Numbered from the stretch's first letter, positions 33,554 through 42,821 are shown. The stretch: DNA of 64,000 nucleotides from an uncultured Clostridia bacterium (GCA_944385895.1 CALWYZ010000014.1:1-64000); one strand, 5' to 3'. Numbers and translations are program-made. Notes: a model not told the origin generated them from the sequence alone.

Positions 33554-35371
33554 TCAGGCTGCCTTTCTCATTTCGTTTTCAGCCGGAACGGCTGCAGTGT
33601 AGTTGTTCTGGAACTTGACGGTAAGCGGTTGTCCCTTAACAACGCGGATGAGCATAACCTGTGAAGGCATATCCACGTCATTAAAAGCGGCAATACTTTC
33701 GGTATTGTCAATGCAGACGGGATAATCCTTGCCGGTTATTCTGCGAATGAGGGCAGAAATTTCAATGCCTGCCAGTGTCTTTTCAGAAAGAGATAGTGTT
33801 GTGTACTCACGCCCTTTGTAATCAAACTTAAAGGCATTTTTCACTTCGCCCGTACCTCGTATTACCTCAAACAGACGAATCTCAACATTAGGCATTTTGA
33901 GTTCTGCTGTTGCAAGGTCGGCACGCTTAAAGATATATTCGGTAAGAGCAGTAACAATATCTTTGTACTTCTTCATCTGCTCTGTGAACACATCCTTTTC
34001 AACGAGCGCCGATTTTAACCTTTCCTCACTTGCGGATTGTTCTACCGTTTCGATCTGTGCGTTGATACCGATAAGGGTTGCCTCAAGGTTGCCGAGTTCG
34101 GAAAGTTCCTGCTCGGAAAGATTACCGTACTTTTCAAGATCGGCAAGTTCGTCAAGCTTGGAGCGGATTTCAGAAACATCGACACGCTCGGTTTTGTTCT
34201 GCAGTTCTTCAAGTTCTGCAGTAAACTTTGCGATATCATCCGCTTTCCACTGTTCAAACTGTGCCTTTGCTTTTTTATCAAGCTCGGCAATCTCTTTGCC
34301 TCTGGCAACAACACCTTTACCAAGTTCACCGATACGATTACACTCGGCGATTAAATGGTTTCGTGTTTCCTCGATATTGGATTCCGTAACCTGCATTTTA
34401 CAGGTAGGACAGACATCACCGACTTTTAGTGCCGTAATTCGTTCTTTAAGCTCGTTATATTGTTTAGCCAAAGAATTATACTCGGCAGATGCTTCGGCAA
34501 TAGCCTGCGTGAATTTTGAGGAATATACACGTGCTTTAACCTTCGCCAACTTTTCTTTTGCGGTTGTTACGGCAGGATCCTCGCCGGCATTGCGGCTTAA
34601 CTTCCTTGTCAGCACATCACGCTGAATAGCAAAGTCTTCTGTGTCGATACCCTCAAATTGTTTTTCTTTAAGGGCTTTGATTTGCTCCTCAACGCTACGC
34701 TTTTCGGAGTACAACTCACCAAGTTTTACATCGGCAGTTTTTTGTGATTCTTCAATGGACTCAATATGTCCCTGAAGCACGTCTAACCGTTGTTCAACTC
34801 TGCGGATTGCCGCACGGGTATCCTTTAGAGCATCTTCGGGTGACTGCGTTTCAAGGTCAATGTTTTCGAGGTGTGTTTGGTAGGAAGGGATCGCTGCCAA
34901 CACATCCTTTTGAGATACGGGTTTGAGATGGCGGAGAATAAGTTCTCTGCCATCGTTGCCCATATTTTCAATAAGGTATGTGGGATTGAACATTGCCAAA
35001 AAGGTATTTTTATCACCAAACATTTGCTCAATTCTGCTTTGATTAACGGTATATCCGTCCATCAGCACAGAATACTTTTCATTTTTCCTTGTTCGCATAA
35101 GGGTGTGGGCGGCTCCGTTTTGGTCGATGAAGTGAAGTTGCACTTGAACGTTATCTGCATTCTCATTCATCAGCCTTTCGATTTTCTGCTCACCGTAATA
35201 TGAAACTCCGTAGAGTACAAAACATACTGCGTGAGCCATTGTCGTTTTGCCGGTGCCGTTGTGTCCTGTTATGTAACTGATATCACCGAAGTCAAAATGT
35301 GTTGTTTCGGTATGATTACGGAAATTGTTCAGGGTAATCCCTGTGATCTTCATAGCGGTGATTTGTTCCAT
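33554..35371 (-). CDS. Rad50/SbcC-like ATPase
   Basis: A 605-residue ABC-type ATPase: Walker A GHNGTGKTTMAHAVCF near residues 34-49, long coiled coils (about 175-290 and 330-460), a zinc-hook-like CPTCKMQ at the middle, and C-terminal signature LSLSEKTLAGIEI with a Walker-B-like VCIDNTESI. This is the Rad50/SbcC plan, in short form. An Mre11/SbcD partner is not seen. It probably handles DNA ends with the Rad52-like protein of the same operon. Ends MRKAA. Confidence 0.85.
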   Translation of the reverse strand: MEQITAMKITGITLNNFRNHTETTHFDFGDISYITGHNGTGKTTMAHAVCFVLYGVSYYGEQKIERLMNENADNVQVQLHFIDQNGAAHTLMRTRKNEKYSVLMDGYTVNQSRIEQMFGDKNTFLAMFNPTYLIENMGNDGRELILRHLKPVSQKDVLAAIPSYQTHLENIDLETQSPEDALKDTRAAIRRVEQRLDVLQGHIESIEESQKTADVKLGELYSEKRSVEEQIKALKEKQFEGIDTEDFAIQRDVLTRKLSRNAGEDPAVTTAKEKLAKVKARVYSSKFTQAIAEASAEYNSLAKQYNELKERITALKVGDVCPTCKMQVTESNIEETRNHLIAECNRIGELGKGVVARGKEIAELDKKAKAQFEQWKADDIAKFTAELEELQNKTERVDVSEIRSKLDELADLEKYGNLSEQELSELGNLEATLIGINAQIETVEQSASEERLKSALVEKDVFTEQMKKYKDIVTALTEYIFKRADLATAELKMPNVEIRLFEVIRGTGEVKNAFKFDYKGREYTTLSLSEKTLAGIEISALIRRITGKDYPVCIDNTESIAAFNDVDMPSQVMLIRVVKGQPLTVKFQNNYTAAVPAENEMRKAA

Positions 35372-35384
35372 TCAGATACCCTCC

Positions 35385-36002
35385 TTATTCCCACAATAAA
35401 GTTTCGCTCTGATTTAGGGCGCCGACTTCATTCGGCTCTTTGGTGGAAGCCACAAGGGTGAGGAGCTCCTTACAGGACTGTGTATGCGGTCGTACGATAC
35501 TGCACTCCCATAAATCTCCGTTGTAATCGCCGACGATCTGCCATGTACTTGCCTTGCCGATCTGCAGATTGGTTCTCAGAATGTTATAGAGAATGTATCC
35601 GTCTGCGATTCTGTACGGGAAACTGTTACGGAAAGATTCGATTGCCTCACATTTGTTTTTTAGCGTTTCGTATTCATCCTTAACAGCGCCGGAGGTGTAG
35701 TATTCAAGCTGTGTTTTCAGCGAATCCCGTTCTTCTGCAACATCCATCATACGTTGTTTGTATTTATTTGCTTCTTCTGATGCATCGGTGAACTTCTTAA
35801 AATAAGCATCGTTAAGACGCTTATCACGGTAGCCAACAATAGAGCATACCGCAAAGGTTGCCGCTGCACAGATGATTACGACAAAGCCGTATCTGCTGTT
35901 GACGAGAATATCGCTGTTACCGACAAAGATGCCGGCGATAAGGGATAATGCTGTGATTATTCCTATCACAAAAAGGTACAGGGTTTTGTTCTCTTTATAC
36001 AT
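35385..36002 (-). CDS. Membrane protein with coiled coil, unknown
   Basis: A 205-residue protein with two N-terminal transmembrane segments (about residues 5-25 and 35-55), a coiled coil (about 65-110) and a C-terminal soluble domain (FPYRIADGYILYNIL). The ATG at 36002 follows AAAGGACAAATCA, the operon's usual ribosome site; an upstream ATG at 36029 overlaps the previous stop (TAATG). No family recognised. Confidence 0.6.
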   Translation of the reverse strand: MYKENKTLYLFVIGIITALSLIAGIFVGNSDILVNSRYGFVVIICAAATFAVCSIVGYRDKRLNDAYFKKFTDASEEANKYKQRMMDVAEERDSLKTQLEYYTSGAVKDEYETLKNKCEAIESFRNSFPYRIADGYILYNILRTNLQIGKASTWQIVGDYNGDLWECSIVRPHTQSCKELLTLVASTKEPNEVGALNQSETLLWE

Positions 36003-36028
36003 AATTGATTTGTCCTTTCGTTTTGGCA

Positions 36029-36937
36029 TTATGCCGCAAGGTTATAGCTTTCGATAACGTTGTAGTTACCGACAGCCGGGTGGCTTCTTGTTACGATTTT
36101 AGGGCTGCAAATAACTTGTCCGTGAGCCAACTGCGGTGTGCCTGGTATATATGCCTCTAATTTCTTACCTTGGCAGTTTTCAAGCACAACGAAGGTCTGT
36201 TCGGACTTTGCCCCCTTGGTTACCTGTAGATCAACGATTTTACACTCGTTTTTCTTTAATCCCGGTGCAGATTGTGGTGTATTCACCGGCGCAGGAGGTG
36301 TATTTCCTGCAAATCTGCCGTTGGGAATGTTCGGTGCGGATACTTGTTGCTGTTGCGGGTTAGGTGCAGGCTGCTGAGAAGCTGCGGGAGTTTGCTGTGC
36401 AGGTTGTTGTTTCGTCTGCTTTTTCTGTCCCGTTTGCTTAGGTGTTTGTCCGCCATTCTTTTCACGGTTTTTCAAGAACTGATTATATTTGCGTTCTAGC
36501 TCAGGGTAAGCGTGCTGTTCTATGCACTTATACTCATCAATGTCCGCCCATATATCTTTCAGTTCATAGAGATAGCGACCGATGCTCCACATAGATGCGG
36601 CTCTTTTGAATGCGTTGGAAAGGCCACCTTTAATGGGTTCTACATCGGTGCAACCGGCTCCGTCGCTCTTGATTATCCATTCGCCGCGCTCAGGATAATA
36701 AATCCTGAGTTTACAGATATGAGCTGTGCTCTTATTGTCAGCGCCGGTAACTGTTTCAAATTCGTTTTGCCAGTTTTCACGACCGACAACTTCATCCAAC
36801 CTTTTCTGTATGGCACGGGAATCGACATAAGCCGCAACTTGTGCTACAGGTTTCTTTTTTGAGACTCGGAGTACACGCCATTCGATTTCATCGAAAGAGA
36901 AAGGTAATGCTAATTTTTTGGCTTGCTCTTCGGTCAT
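36029..36937 (-). CDS. Rad52/Rad22-family single-strand annealing protein
   Basis: A 302-residue protein. Residues ~1-145 match the Rad52/22 family (VDSRAIQKRLDEVVGRENWQ, KSDGAGCTDVEPIKGGLSNA, RAASMWSIGRYLYEL). A Gln/Pro/Ala-rich linker (about 160-225) separates a small C-terminal domain (KNECKIVDLQVTKGAKSEQT). It likely anneals complementary single strands during element recombination. ATG at 36937 follows AAAGGAGG. Two hairpins precede it (TTCCAATGGAG/CTCCATTGGAA and GGCGC/GCGCC). Ends YNLAA. Confidence 0.85.
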   Translation of the reverse strand: MTEEQAKKLALPFSFDEIEWRVLRVSKKKPVAQVAAYVDSRAIQKRLDEVVGRENWQNEFETVTGADNKSTAHICKLRIYYPERGEWIIKSDGAGCTDVEPIKGGLSNAFKRAASMWSIGRYLYELKDIWADIDEYKCIEQHAYPELERKYNQFLKNREKNGGQTPKQTGQKKQTKQQPAQQTPAASQQPAPNPQQQQVSAPNIPNGRFAGNTPPAPVNTPQSAPGLKKNECKIVDLQVTKGAKSEQTFVVLENCQGKKLEAYIPGTPQLAHGQVICSPKIVTRSHPAVGNYNVIESYNLAA

Positions 36938-37025
36938 TGATTTTGCCTCCTTTAATAAGGCGCATAGCGCCGTCATTCAACGTTCCAATGGAGTATGTAA
37001 TCTCCATTGGAAATCTTTTGATTAG

Positions 37026-37685
37026 TTATAAGAAGTTTTTTAGCATTGCATTCGGCATTTGGATTAAGACCTTATCATAGTAATACTGTCTATCCTTATC
37101 CTTTAAATGTTCCAACAAATCTCTGTGTCCCAATTTAAGTTTGGTATGTTCATCTTGGTAATAGTCGTCATTATCAGGCAGAGAGATAATGTAATTTGGA
37201 AGATTCTCAAGGTTTTGGAGCGTCTTTATGTTTGGCAATGCATTTGTTCCCGTACATAAAGAAAAATGGCTCACGTTTGAAAAAGGATAGTAGTACATTT
37301 TGGTATCAGGACTTAATTTACCGAGAGCAGGCACTCCAAGTTTAACCTGTGATATACGGCCGCTGCTTTCTACCGTAAAACCGAAAATAAGTCTTGGTAA
37401 CGGGAAATCCTTATATTCCGTTGACATATAGGTAATGTCGGCGGTTTCATAACGATATTCAACAACAGCGTATCTGGCGCCCGATTCATCGCCTGTCACG
37501 CTAATAATGTTTGACGGCAATAAACCGGTAGATACTTTTACAGGTGTGTTTGAAAGACTGCCCTTAATGCAATCAAATAGGGTTTGGGGACTAATCAGTT
37601 TGGTTCGGGTTTTACCGTTTTCGGTTATCTCTAACCTTACTGATTTGTCTTCTTTAATATGGATTACAACTTCATCATTAATCAT
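37026..37685 (-). CDS. E2-like protein (prokaryotic E2 family D / PRTRC protein B type)
   Basis: A 219-residue protein. The central region (FPLPRLIFGFTVESSG, VKLGVPALGKL, YYYPFSNVSHFSLCTGTNAL, ENLPNYIISL) fits the E2-fold family D found as PRTRC system protein B, with Cys144 in the place expected for an E2 active-site cysteine. With the ThiF-like E1 and JAB peptidase of the same operon it suggests a ubiquitin-type conjugation pathway. Its ATG overlaps the previous stop (ATGA), so translation is coupled. Recognition is from memory of the family pattern. Confidence 0.65.
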   Translation of the reverse strand: MINDEVVIHIKEDKSVRLEITENGKTRTKLISPQTLFDCIKGSLSNTPVKVSTGLLPSNIISVTGDESGARYAVVEYRYETADITYMSTEYKDFPLPRLIFGFTVESSGRISQVKLGVPALGKLSPDTKMYYYPFSNVSHFSLCTGTNALPNIKTLQNLENLPNYIISLPDNDDYYQDEHTKLKLGHRDLLEHLKDKDRQYYYDKVLIQMPNAMLKNFL

Positions 37686-38248
37686 GCTGCTTTCCTCGTT
37701 TCCTTTTTCGGCGTGGGAAGTTTGATGATCTTGGTTTTATTGCTTAATTCCTTTTCAAGTTCTTTGCTTTTTACGTCGTAATAATCCCGTATTTCATATA
37801 AAAGATTCAGCATATCCACGTAATCGTCAAAGTAACATCCAGTTTCGATTAGGAATATATATCGCTTCTTTTTAATGATTTTTTTGGGAATCCATAAGTT
37901 CCAAGCAAAGTTTTCAGCAGGCGAATCATAGATAGCTGCTCTAACATATTCTTCCGCTGCCGTAACATACGGATTTTTCTTGAAATTGATTTTATTAATT
38001 CTGCTATGCACCTTACATAAATCATAGAATTTAACCATTCCTGGAAAACTGAACTTATATAAAGTGCTATCCGTCCAATCAAGACCAATAGATTCATCAG
38101 ATAAATCTGATAGATGCTCCCAAGCTTCAATATAGTAGTCATCTGCATTAAGAAAGTTACCATTATGGGTAGATTCATTTTTGAACAGAACTCTTTCAAG
38201 TCTTAGTGATTCCAGAAGCCCTTCAAAATTATCAATATCTTTAAACAT
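37682..38248 (-). CDS. Element protein of unknown function
   Basis: A 188-residue protein, acidic at the start and basic at the end, with several aromatic-rich segments (FAWNLWIPKKIIKKKRYIFL). No family recognised. AGGAGG precedes the ATG. Ends TRKAA. It is translationally coupled to the E2-like gene, so it may work with it. Confidence 0.55.
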   Translation of the reverse strand: MFKDIDNFEGLLESLRLERVLFKNESTHNGNFLNADDYYIEAWEHLSDLSDESIGLDWTDSTLYKFSFPGMVKFYDLCKVHSRINKINFKKNPYVTAAEEYVRAAIYDSPAENFAWNLWIPKKIIKKKRYIFLIETGCYFDDYVDMLNLLYEIRDYYDVKSKELEKELSNKTKIIKLPTPKKETRKAA

Positions 38249-38257
38249 AAGCGCCTC

Positions 38258-38596
38258 CTATATGAATGCAACGGTACTTGTGAGGGGCTTTGCATATTTG
38301 CACTTGTTATATACAGTGCTCAGACGTTGCCAATCGCTTGTCTCGTCGTAATAATGCTCCATATAGTAGTCTAATAAGTCTGTGATATCACCCTGATCAA
38401 AGGCATTAAAGTCAAGATCGGCAGAGTGTATTTTACGTCCTGCAAACAAAGGTTTTAACACATTTTCAACTAAGTAGCTGAGGCTTTCTGTTAATTCGCC
38501 TTCCGGTTCTTTTATCAGATATCGTGGTTCCTCTCTTTGCAAACGCGCACGTGAGAGTTTCTTCCTTAGCAGATTAAGGTCAAGCTCATAAGTCAT
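38258..38596 (-). CDS. Element protein of unknown function
   Basis: A 112-residue helical protein (DLNLLRKKLSRARLQREE, HSADLDFNAFDQGDITDLL). The start overlaps the preceding stop as TAATG. Not recognised. Confidence 0.5.
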   Translation of the reverse strand: MTYELDLNLLRKKLSRARLQREEPRYLIKEPEGELTESLSYLVENVLKPLFAGRKIHSADLDFNAFDQGDITDLLDYYMEHYYDETSDWQRLSTVYNKCKYAKPLTSTVAFI

Positions 38597-39090
38597 TAAG
38601 CTTCACCACCTAGATAAACCCTCGTGAGATTTGTTCGCTTATCTGTTTCAATGTTGAAGAATCCACCTCCAAAGAGAGGATATCTTGAACAGATAACGCC
38701 CATATCATAGTTGACTCCGGCATTATTGCACTGCCAAGTATCTTTAGATACTTCGCCCCAGTCACCGTATCGGTGGCGTGTTATCGCAACCTCAACGTCG
38801 TGTCGGGTAAGCTTGTTTGCCACATCGGGCAAAACGGTAAAATGCTCAATCCCAAGGTCAACCTTGAAAAAAGGCTTGTTGGGGTTTTCATTCTTTGCTC
38901 GTTTCAGCATAACGGCTGCTTTTTCCTGCTGTTTGCAACGATTTAGAAAGTTTTCGTAACTATAGTCGATTTCTTCCTTTTTCGCCTTGGTACTGCGGAT
39001 TACCTTGTCCATCAGATCCTTTGCAGCTTTTGCTCTGCAGGTGGATAAAACTAGTCGTGCCTTAGCAAAGATATATTTAATACGGTTCAT
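38596..39090 (-). CDS. Element protein with GDWG motif
   Basis: A 164-residue protein with a basic N-terminal helix pair and a C-terminal region with HRYGDWGEV, NNAGVNYDMGVICSRYPLFG and TRVYL. The GDWG-centred pattern occurs in small plasmid and phage proteins of unknown role. GGAAAGGAC lies before the ATG. Confidence 0.5.
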   Translation of the reverse strand: MNRIKYIFAKARLVLSTCRAKAAKDLMDKVIRSTKAKKEEIDYSYENFLNRCKQQEKAAVMLKRAKNENPNKPFFKVDLGIEHFTVLPDVANKLTRHDVEVAITRHRYGDWGEVSKDTWQCNNAGVNYDMGVICSRYPLFGGGFFNIETDKRTNLTRVYLGGEA

Positions 39091-39113
39091 AAATTCTGTC
39101 CTTTCCGGTTATT

Positions 39114-39650
39114 TTACGCTGCCATCATCAAGGGACTTGCCATTGTTTTCTGCTGAATAAGGCTAATTTCATCAAACAAAGCAGTAACGCTCATCTGCAG
39201 CATTGTGGCAATATCCATTCTGGAATAACCCTCCATAAGCAGATTTACGATTCTTTGCTGAGTAGCACTGAAACTCTGCATTGTTTCATCGTAAGCAATA
39301 GCAGAAATAGCATCATCCATTGTGTTTTTTGCATCGGCGATGGTTTCCTCAAGTTCGTGCGAACTTTTGTAACAATCGCTGAAACTGAGAACGATGGGAG
39401 CCGTATGTAACGATTCCTCGTAGGCAGAACATTCCTCACTCATTAAGGCATTGGCGAAATGCTTGAAGTCGCCTGAGCCAGCAGAGGTGTGGTGTTCCTG
39501 CACAGCTCTCAAAAAGCCGTTGATAGCGTAGTCATAATAGTCGTCTTCCGACAGATTGTTTTCTGCCAGGAAAGCATAAACTTGCGTAAAATGTTTTGCT
39601 GCAAATGCAGACTCTTCCGGTGCAAGAACGCGGGGTTGTTGTTTTAACAT
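39114..39650 (-). CDS. Sigma-factor-like protein
   Basis: A 178-residue protein. The N-terminal half looks like sigma region 2 (YDYAINGFLRAVQEHH, FKHFANALMSEECSAYEES) and the C-terminal end like a region 4 HTH (SATQQRIVNLLMEGYSRMDI, then TMLQMSVTALFDEISL). It may direct element transcription or be a degenerate regulator. Ends MMAA. Ribosome site GAGGACAAATCA. Confidence 0.6.
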   Translation of the reverse strand: MLKQQPRVLAPEESAFAAKHFTQVYAFLAENNLSEDDYYDYAINGFLRAVQEHHTSAGSGDFKHFANALMSEECSAYEESLHTAPIVLSFSDCYKSSHELEETIADAKNTMDDAISAIAYDETMQSFSATQQRIVNLLMEGYSRMDIATMLQMSVTALFDEISLIQQKTMASPLMMAA

Positions 39651-39677
39651 TGATTTGTCCTCTTTTCGTCGATTTAA

Positions 39678-41069
39678 TTAGCCGAGCGATTTAAGCCCGG
39701 TGGGTGTTAATACATTGAATATCAGTTTGTTTGAGGTTATCTCCCGAACTGCTGTTTTGCCGTTCTCGTCCTCGACACCAATCTTGGTCTTCTTTTCTTT
39801 GACGATTCGGCCCTTGATTATATGAGGGGTATCACACTCTACAAGTCCGTTCATCAGTCCGCTTGCTCCAACAAGCCCTACCTGTGAGAGATTGAGGGGT
39901 AATAGCGGTCTGCGTTCACGGTTGTCTAAGGTGCGTTCCTCAAATAATCGTTCAATGCTTGGGGATTTTTTAAGCTGATCTGCAAGTTCCGATACGTTAA
40001 ATACGGCACCTTTAAACAGCTCTACATTTTTCGTTGCCGCAGGCATCTCATAACAACCCTTCGGCAATTCTGTGATTAAGGGGATTTTCTCGTCGTCCAG
40101 CATATATTCGGATAGGCGTTTAGCCATCTTTTCAGCCTCACGACGCTCGATTCTTCTGCCTATGAAGGCAACTTGCTTGAAACGCTCAAATTCCTTACCG
40201 ATAAACTTATGTACTCTGAGATCCGTAAAGTTTTCGCAGAGTACACGGCATACATCCGGCGTTGCTCTGTAATACGGAATAATATAGACCATTATTCCGC
40301 CGATTTGTAAAAGACGCATACTGTCTGCAAGAAAGCTTTTTTCAAGCCTCCTTGTTTCGTTCTCCGAGGGGACAGAAAGGTACGGAGGATTAAGCCAAAG
40401 ACCTTGAAAGGCATTAAGACTTATCCTTGAATGAAAGAAACTTCCGAAGCCTACACGCTGGAGCCTTCGTTGAGCCTCCTCACCGCGTACTTCGTCAATT
40501 TCTATTCCGTATGTCCTTGCTTGTATCCCTTTGGAAAAAGCCTGCAAAGCCAAGCCCTCGCCGCAGCAGGGGTCTATAAGGTTTACAGGTGAGCCGGGAA
40601 AGACAATAGCATCCTTTAGCATCTGCACGTGAGAAAGATCTGTTGGGAAGTATCCCATACGAGCACGGTTCATAAGATGAGCCAATTTTGCAGTATTGAT
40701 GTTATGATCCGCTGTTGGCAACTCTTTTGCGAAGCTCTCTAAAGCCATACAGAGTTTGGAGTAATCGGCAGTTCCTAAGTAGTTAAACTTTTTAAGAACA
40801 CCGTATAACCGTTCTGTTGTTTTTGAGAGTTCTAAGTCGCCGTACTCATTAAGCTGAAGGACTAATGTAGGAAACTCCTCCAGAAGTCTTTTTACAGCCC
40901 TTTGTAGATCTACCAATGAGTCATACTCACGTTTTAGGCCGGTCCCTTTATACTTTTCATAAGCGGCACGGATTTTAGAAAATTGAGCAGAAAGGGTTAA
41001 AATAAGGGTTTTAGAATTTTCGATTTCTTTCAGGCAAAAAGCGGTTTGCTGCTGTTCATTCTCGGACAT
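39678..41069 (-). CDS. DNA methyltransferase-like protein (DUF6094-type)
   Basis: A 463-residue protein with a class I methyltransferase core: SAM motif LIDPCCGEGLALQAF, YGIEIDE, and the catalytic NPPYLSV of N6-adenine methyltransferases. The region RARMGYFPTDLSHVQMLKDA is typical of DUF6094 proteins. No restriction enzyme gene is adjacent, so it may protect element DNA or act as an anti-restriction enzyme. The ATG at 41069 follows GAGGAGG; it overlaps the radical SAM gene end by 14 bases. Confidence 0.78.
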   Translation of the reverse strand: MSENEQQQTAFCLKEIENSKTLILTLSAQFSKIRAAYEKYKGTGLKREYDSLVDLQRAVKRLLEEFPTLVLQLNEYGDLELSKTTERLYGVLKKFNYLGTADYSKLCMALESFAKELPTADHNINTAKLAHLMNRARMGYFPTDLSHVQMLKDAIVFPGSPVNLIDPCCGEGLALQAFSKGIQARTYGIEIDEVRGEEAQRRLQRVGFGSFFHSRISLNAFQGLWLNPPYLSVPSENETRRLEKSFLADSMRLLQIGGIMVYIIPYYRATPDVCRVLCENFTDLRVHKFIGKEFERFKQVAFIGRRIERREAEKMAKRLSEYMLDDEKIPLITELPKGCYEMPAATKNVELFKGAVFNVSELADQLKKSPSIERLFEERTLDNRERRPLLPLNLSQVGLVGASGLMNGLVECDTPHIIKGRIVKEKKTKIGVEDENGKTAVREITSNKLIFNVLTPTGLKSLG

Positions 41070-42114
41070 CGTCAAAATCCTCCTCAATAGGGCAACGAAT
41101 AACCTCGACTATGACAGTCTTGGGTGTTGCACCGGGAAGTAAATATCTGATTTCCGTTCCTGCACATCGGTCCTCAATTTCGGGAAGCTCTCCGAATTTC
41201 ATATCCAGATCATCGGGGATTCTTCCATCTTTTGAATAAACCGGTGTTATTCGCAGATTATTCAGAACAGACTGATATGCCGCTACTGCCTTACGTGGTG
41301 ATGAATAGTAAACACGGCTTTCGTTGGGTTCAATAGTTATGGTGTTTGCCTCTGCTGAAATGTGCACGCAGTACACGTATTTCTGATTGTTTTCAGGAAG
41401 GTATTGCTCGGGTAACTTGTAACAACTTTCACGCAGAATTTCATCGAGTGGCATTTCCCATATATTGCCGATGTTTTCATTCATTTGGTTAAGATAGCTG
41501 AGGTCGGGGTCGAGAAGCACGTCGCCAAGTGCATTGATATAGATTCGATCACCGATATGCAAATACCATCCGTGAATATCAAAATCGTAGATATGTTCAG
41601 TGAAGGGCTTTGAGAATCTCCCGAGATTATTTTCGGCAGCTCTGCCCTCAAGGAGTATTTTGCCTTTAGGTAAAAAGCCTTTTTCCTTTTCCAAACTGTA
41701 ATACGGTAACTGACGGTATTCACTTAATGCTTTTGGATCGGCATCAGAGTGAAATTGGTCTGTACTGATGGTAAGAATGCATTTGTCGGGTTTGGTGCAA
41801 ACAGCATAAAGACTGCTAAGTGCATCAACAAATTCCTTTGAATACTCTCCGGCATTTGTTGCACAAAAGAAAGAACCCACTTTAATGTCACGCGACTTTA
41901 CGAAATATGCAAGCCAGCGTATCGTATCGGGAGCCAGAGATGGCTCGCCGCCGGTAATGCTGAGTTGCTCAATTTCGTATGTGTGCTCAAGCAATTTCTG
42001 AACGGTGTCGGTTGACATGGTTTCTTCCTGCTGTTCGCCACGCATACAATGCGCACAATGCATATTGCACTTTCGTGTAACCTCAAGCATAAGATTTTTA
42101 AACTTTATTCGCAT
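41056..42114 (-). CDS. Radical SAM enzyme
   Basis: A 352-residue radical SAM protein. The iron-sulfur motif CxxxCxxC is at Cys16, Cys20, Cys23 (TRKCNMHCAHCMRGE), followed by LSITGGEPSLAP. No SPASM cysteine cluster is obvious. The substrate is unknown; position between the E1-adjacent genes and the methyltransferase suggests a peptide or protein substrate within this operon. ATG at 42114 follows TTGGAGG. Confidence 0.85.
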   Translation of the reverse strand: MRIKFKNLMLEVTRKCNMHCAHCMRGEQQEETMSTDTVQKLLEHTYEIEQLSITGGEPSLAPDTIRWLAYFVKSRDIKVGSFFCATNAGEYSKEFVDALSSLYAVCTKPDKCILTISTDQFHSDADPKALSEYRQLPYYSLEKEKGFLPKGKILLEGRAAENNLGRFSKPFTEHIYDFDIHGWYLHIGDRIYINALGDVLLDPDLSYLNQMNENIGNIWEMPLDEILRESCYKLPEQYLPENNQKYVYCVHISAEANTITIEPNESRVYYSSPRKAVAAYQSVLNNLRITPVYSKDGRIPDDLDMKFGELPEIEDRCAGTEIRYLLPGATPKTVIVEVIRCPIEEDFDDVRE

Positions 42115-42162
42115 GATTTCCTCCAATAAAAAAGACCGCACCAAAAATGCAGTCCATAGGAT

Positions 42163-42588
42163 TTAGCCGACCTTTTTGATATGCTGGGAGTTTATCCGTT
42201 TGGATACGGCTCCGGGATACAGTTCGGTCAGTGTTTCTCTTAGCATATTAAGATATCGAGGGAACGAGCGCTTAGCAAAGCCGGGAGCTTCGCAGGTTTC
42301 AGGAATGATGGCATATACAGCCACATATCCGTCTGCATCCTCAACGATGATCTCAACATGGCGGTTGTAGAGCAAAACGAAATAGTCTTGTTCCAAGCCG
42401 CAGGATTTCCAGTTGCAAAACTTGTTAAAGGTTTTCTCTTGGAAGATAAGCTTTTTCGATACAGATTCGAGCAATCTGTCCCAACCTGCAGAGATGTCGT
42501 CGCCGTAAACAGCAGAACTGTCTACATAAAAGCCATCAGAGGCGGCTAGTTTATCGTGCTGAGGCGGTAACCAATATCCACGTCCCAT
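42163..42588 (-). CDS. Element protein of unknown function next to the E1 gene set
   Basis: A 141-residue protein (YWLPPQHDKLAASDGFYVDS, NWKSCGLEQDYFVLLYNRHV) with no recognised domain. The start is coupled to the stop of the 75-residue gene (TGATGG). It could be a further partner of the conjugation module; nothing in the sequence proves it. Confidence 0.5.
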   Translation of the reverse strand: MGRGYWLPPQHDKLAASDGFYVDSSAVYGDDISAGWDRLLESVSKKLIFQEKTFNKFCNWKSCGLEQDYFVLLYNRHVEIIVEDADGYVAVYAIIPETCEAPGFAKRSFPRYLNMLRETLTELYPGAVSKRINSQHIKKVG

Positions 42589-42815
42589 CAGGCAGCCCTC
42601 CTCCCAGAAGTTTTTTCAGGCTTCTTAATGAGTTTCAGCAGGTTATTAAAAACCGGCGTCTTTTCCTGTGAGACGAAGTGAAAATCCGAGTAAACGGTCT
42701 TTTGTTTACCGTTCGGTAAGGTTTCCACAATGTTAATGGATTTAAGGGTTCCTTTTTGACCGCCAATGCGACACTTTTGCTTATCATAAAAGATAACAAG
42801 ATTACGTACTTCCAT
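42588..42815 (-). CDS. 75-residue protein downstream of ThiF/E1, possible modifier candidate
   Basis: A small basic protein, beta-rich over the first 50 residues (MEVRNLVIFYDKQKC, GTLKSINIVETLPNGKQ) with a flexible tail ending TSGRRAA. Size, place next to E1 and exposed tail fit a ubiquitin-like modifier, but there is no Gly-Gly end and no clear beta-grasp signature, and it does not resemble PRTRC protein C as I know it. GAAAGGACTAAATCA precedes the ATG. Confidence 0.45.
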   Translation of the reverse strand: MEVRNLVIFYDKQKCRIGGQKGTLKSINIVETLPNGKQKTVYSDFHFVSQEKTPVFNNLLKLIKKPEKTSGRRAA

Positions 42816-42821
42816 AATGAT

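Noticed and set aside
36977..37025. TTCCAATGGAG/CTCCATTGGAA hairpin as a terminator
   Set aside because: It is not followed by a T tract in the minus-strand reading and the operon continues; more likely an mRNA structure in the leader of the Rad52-like gene.
37507..37725. Many plus-strand open frames opposite the minus-strand operons
   Set aside because: They overlap well-supported genes completely, lack ribosome sites and give low-quality protein sequence.
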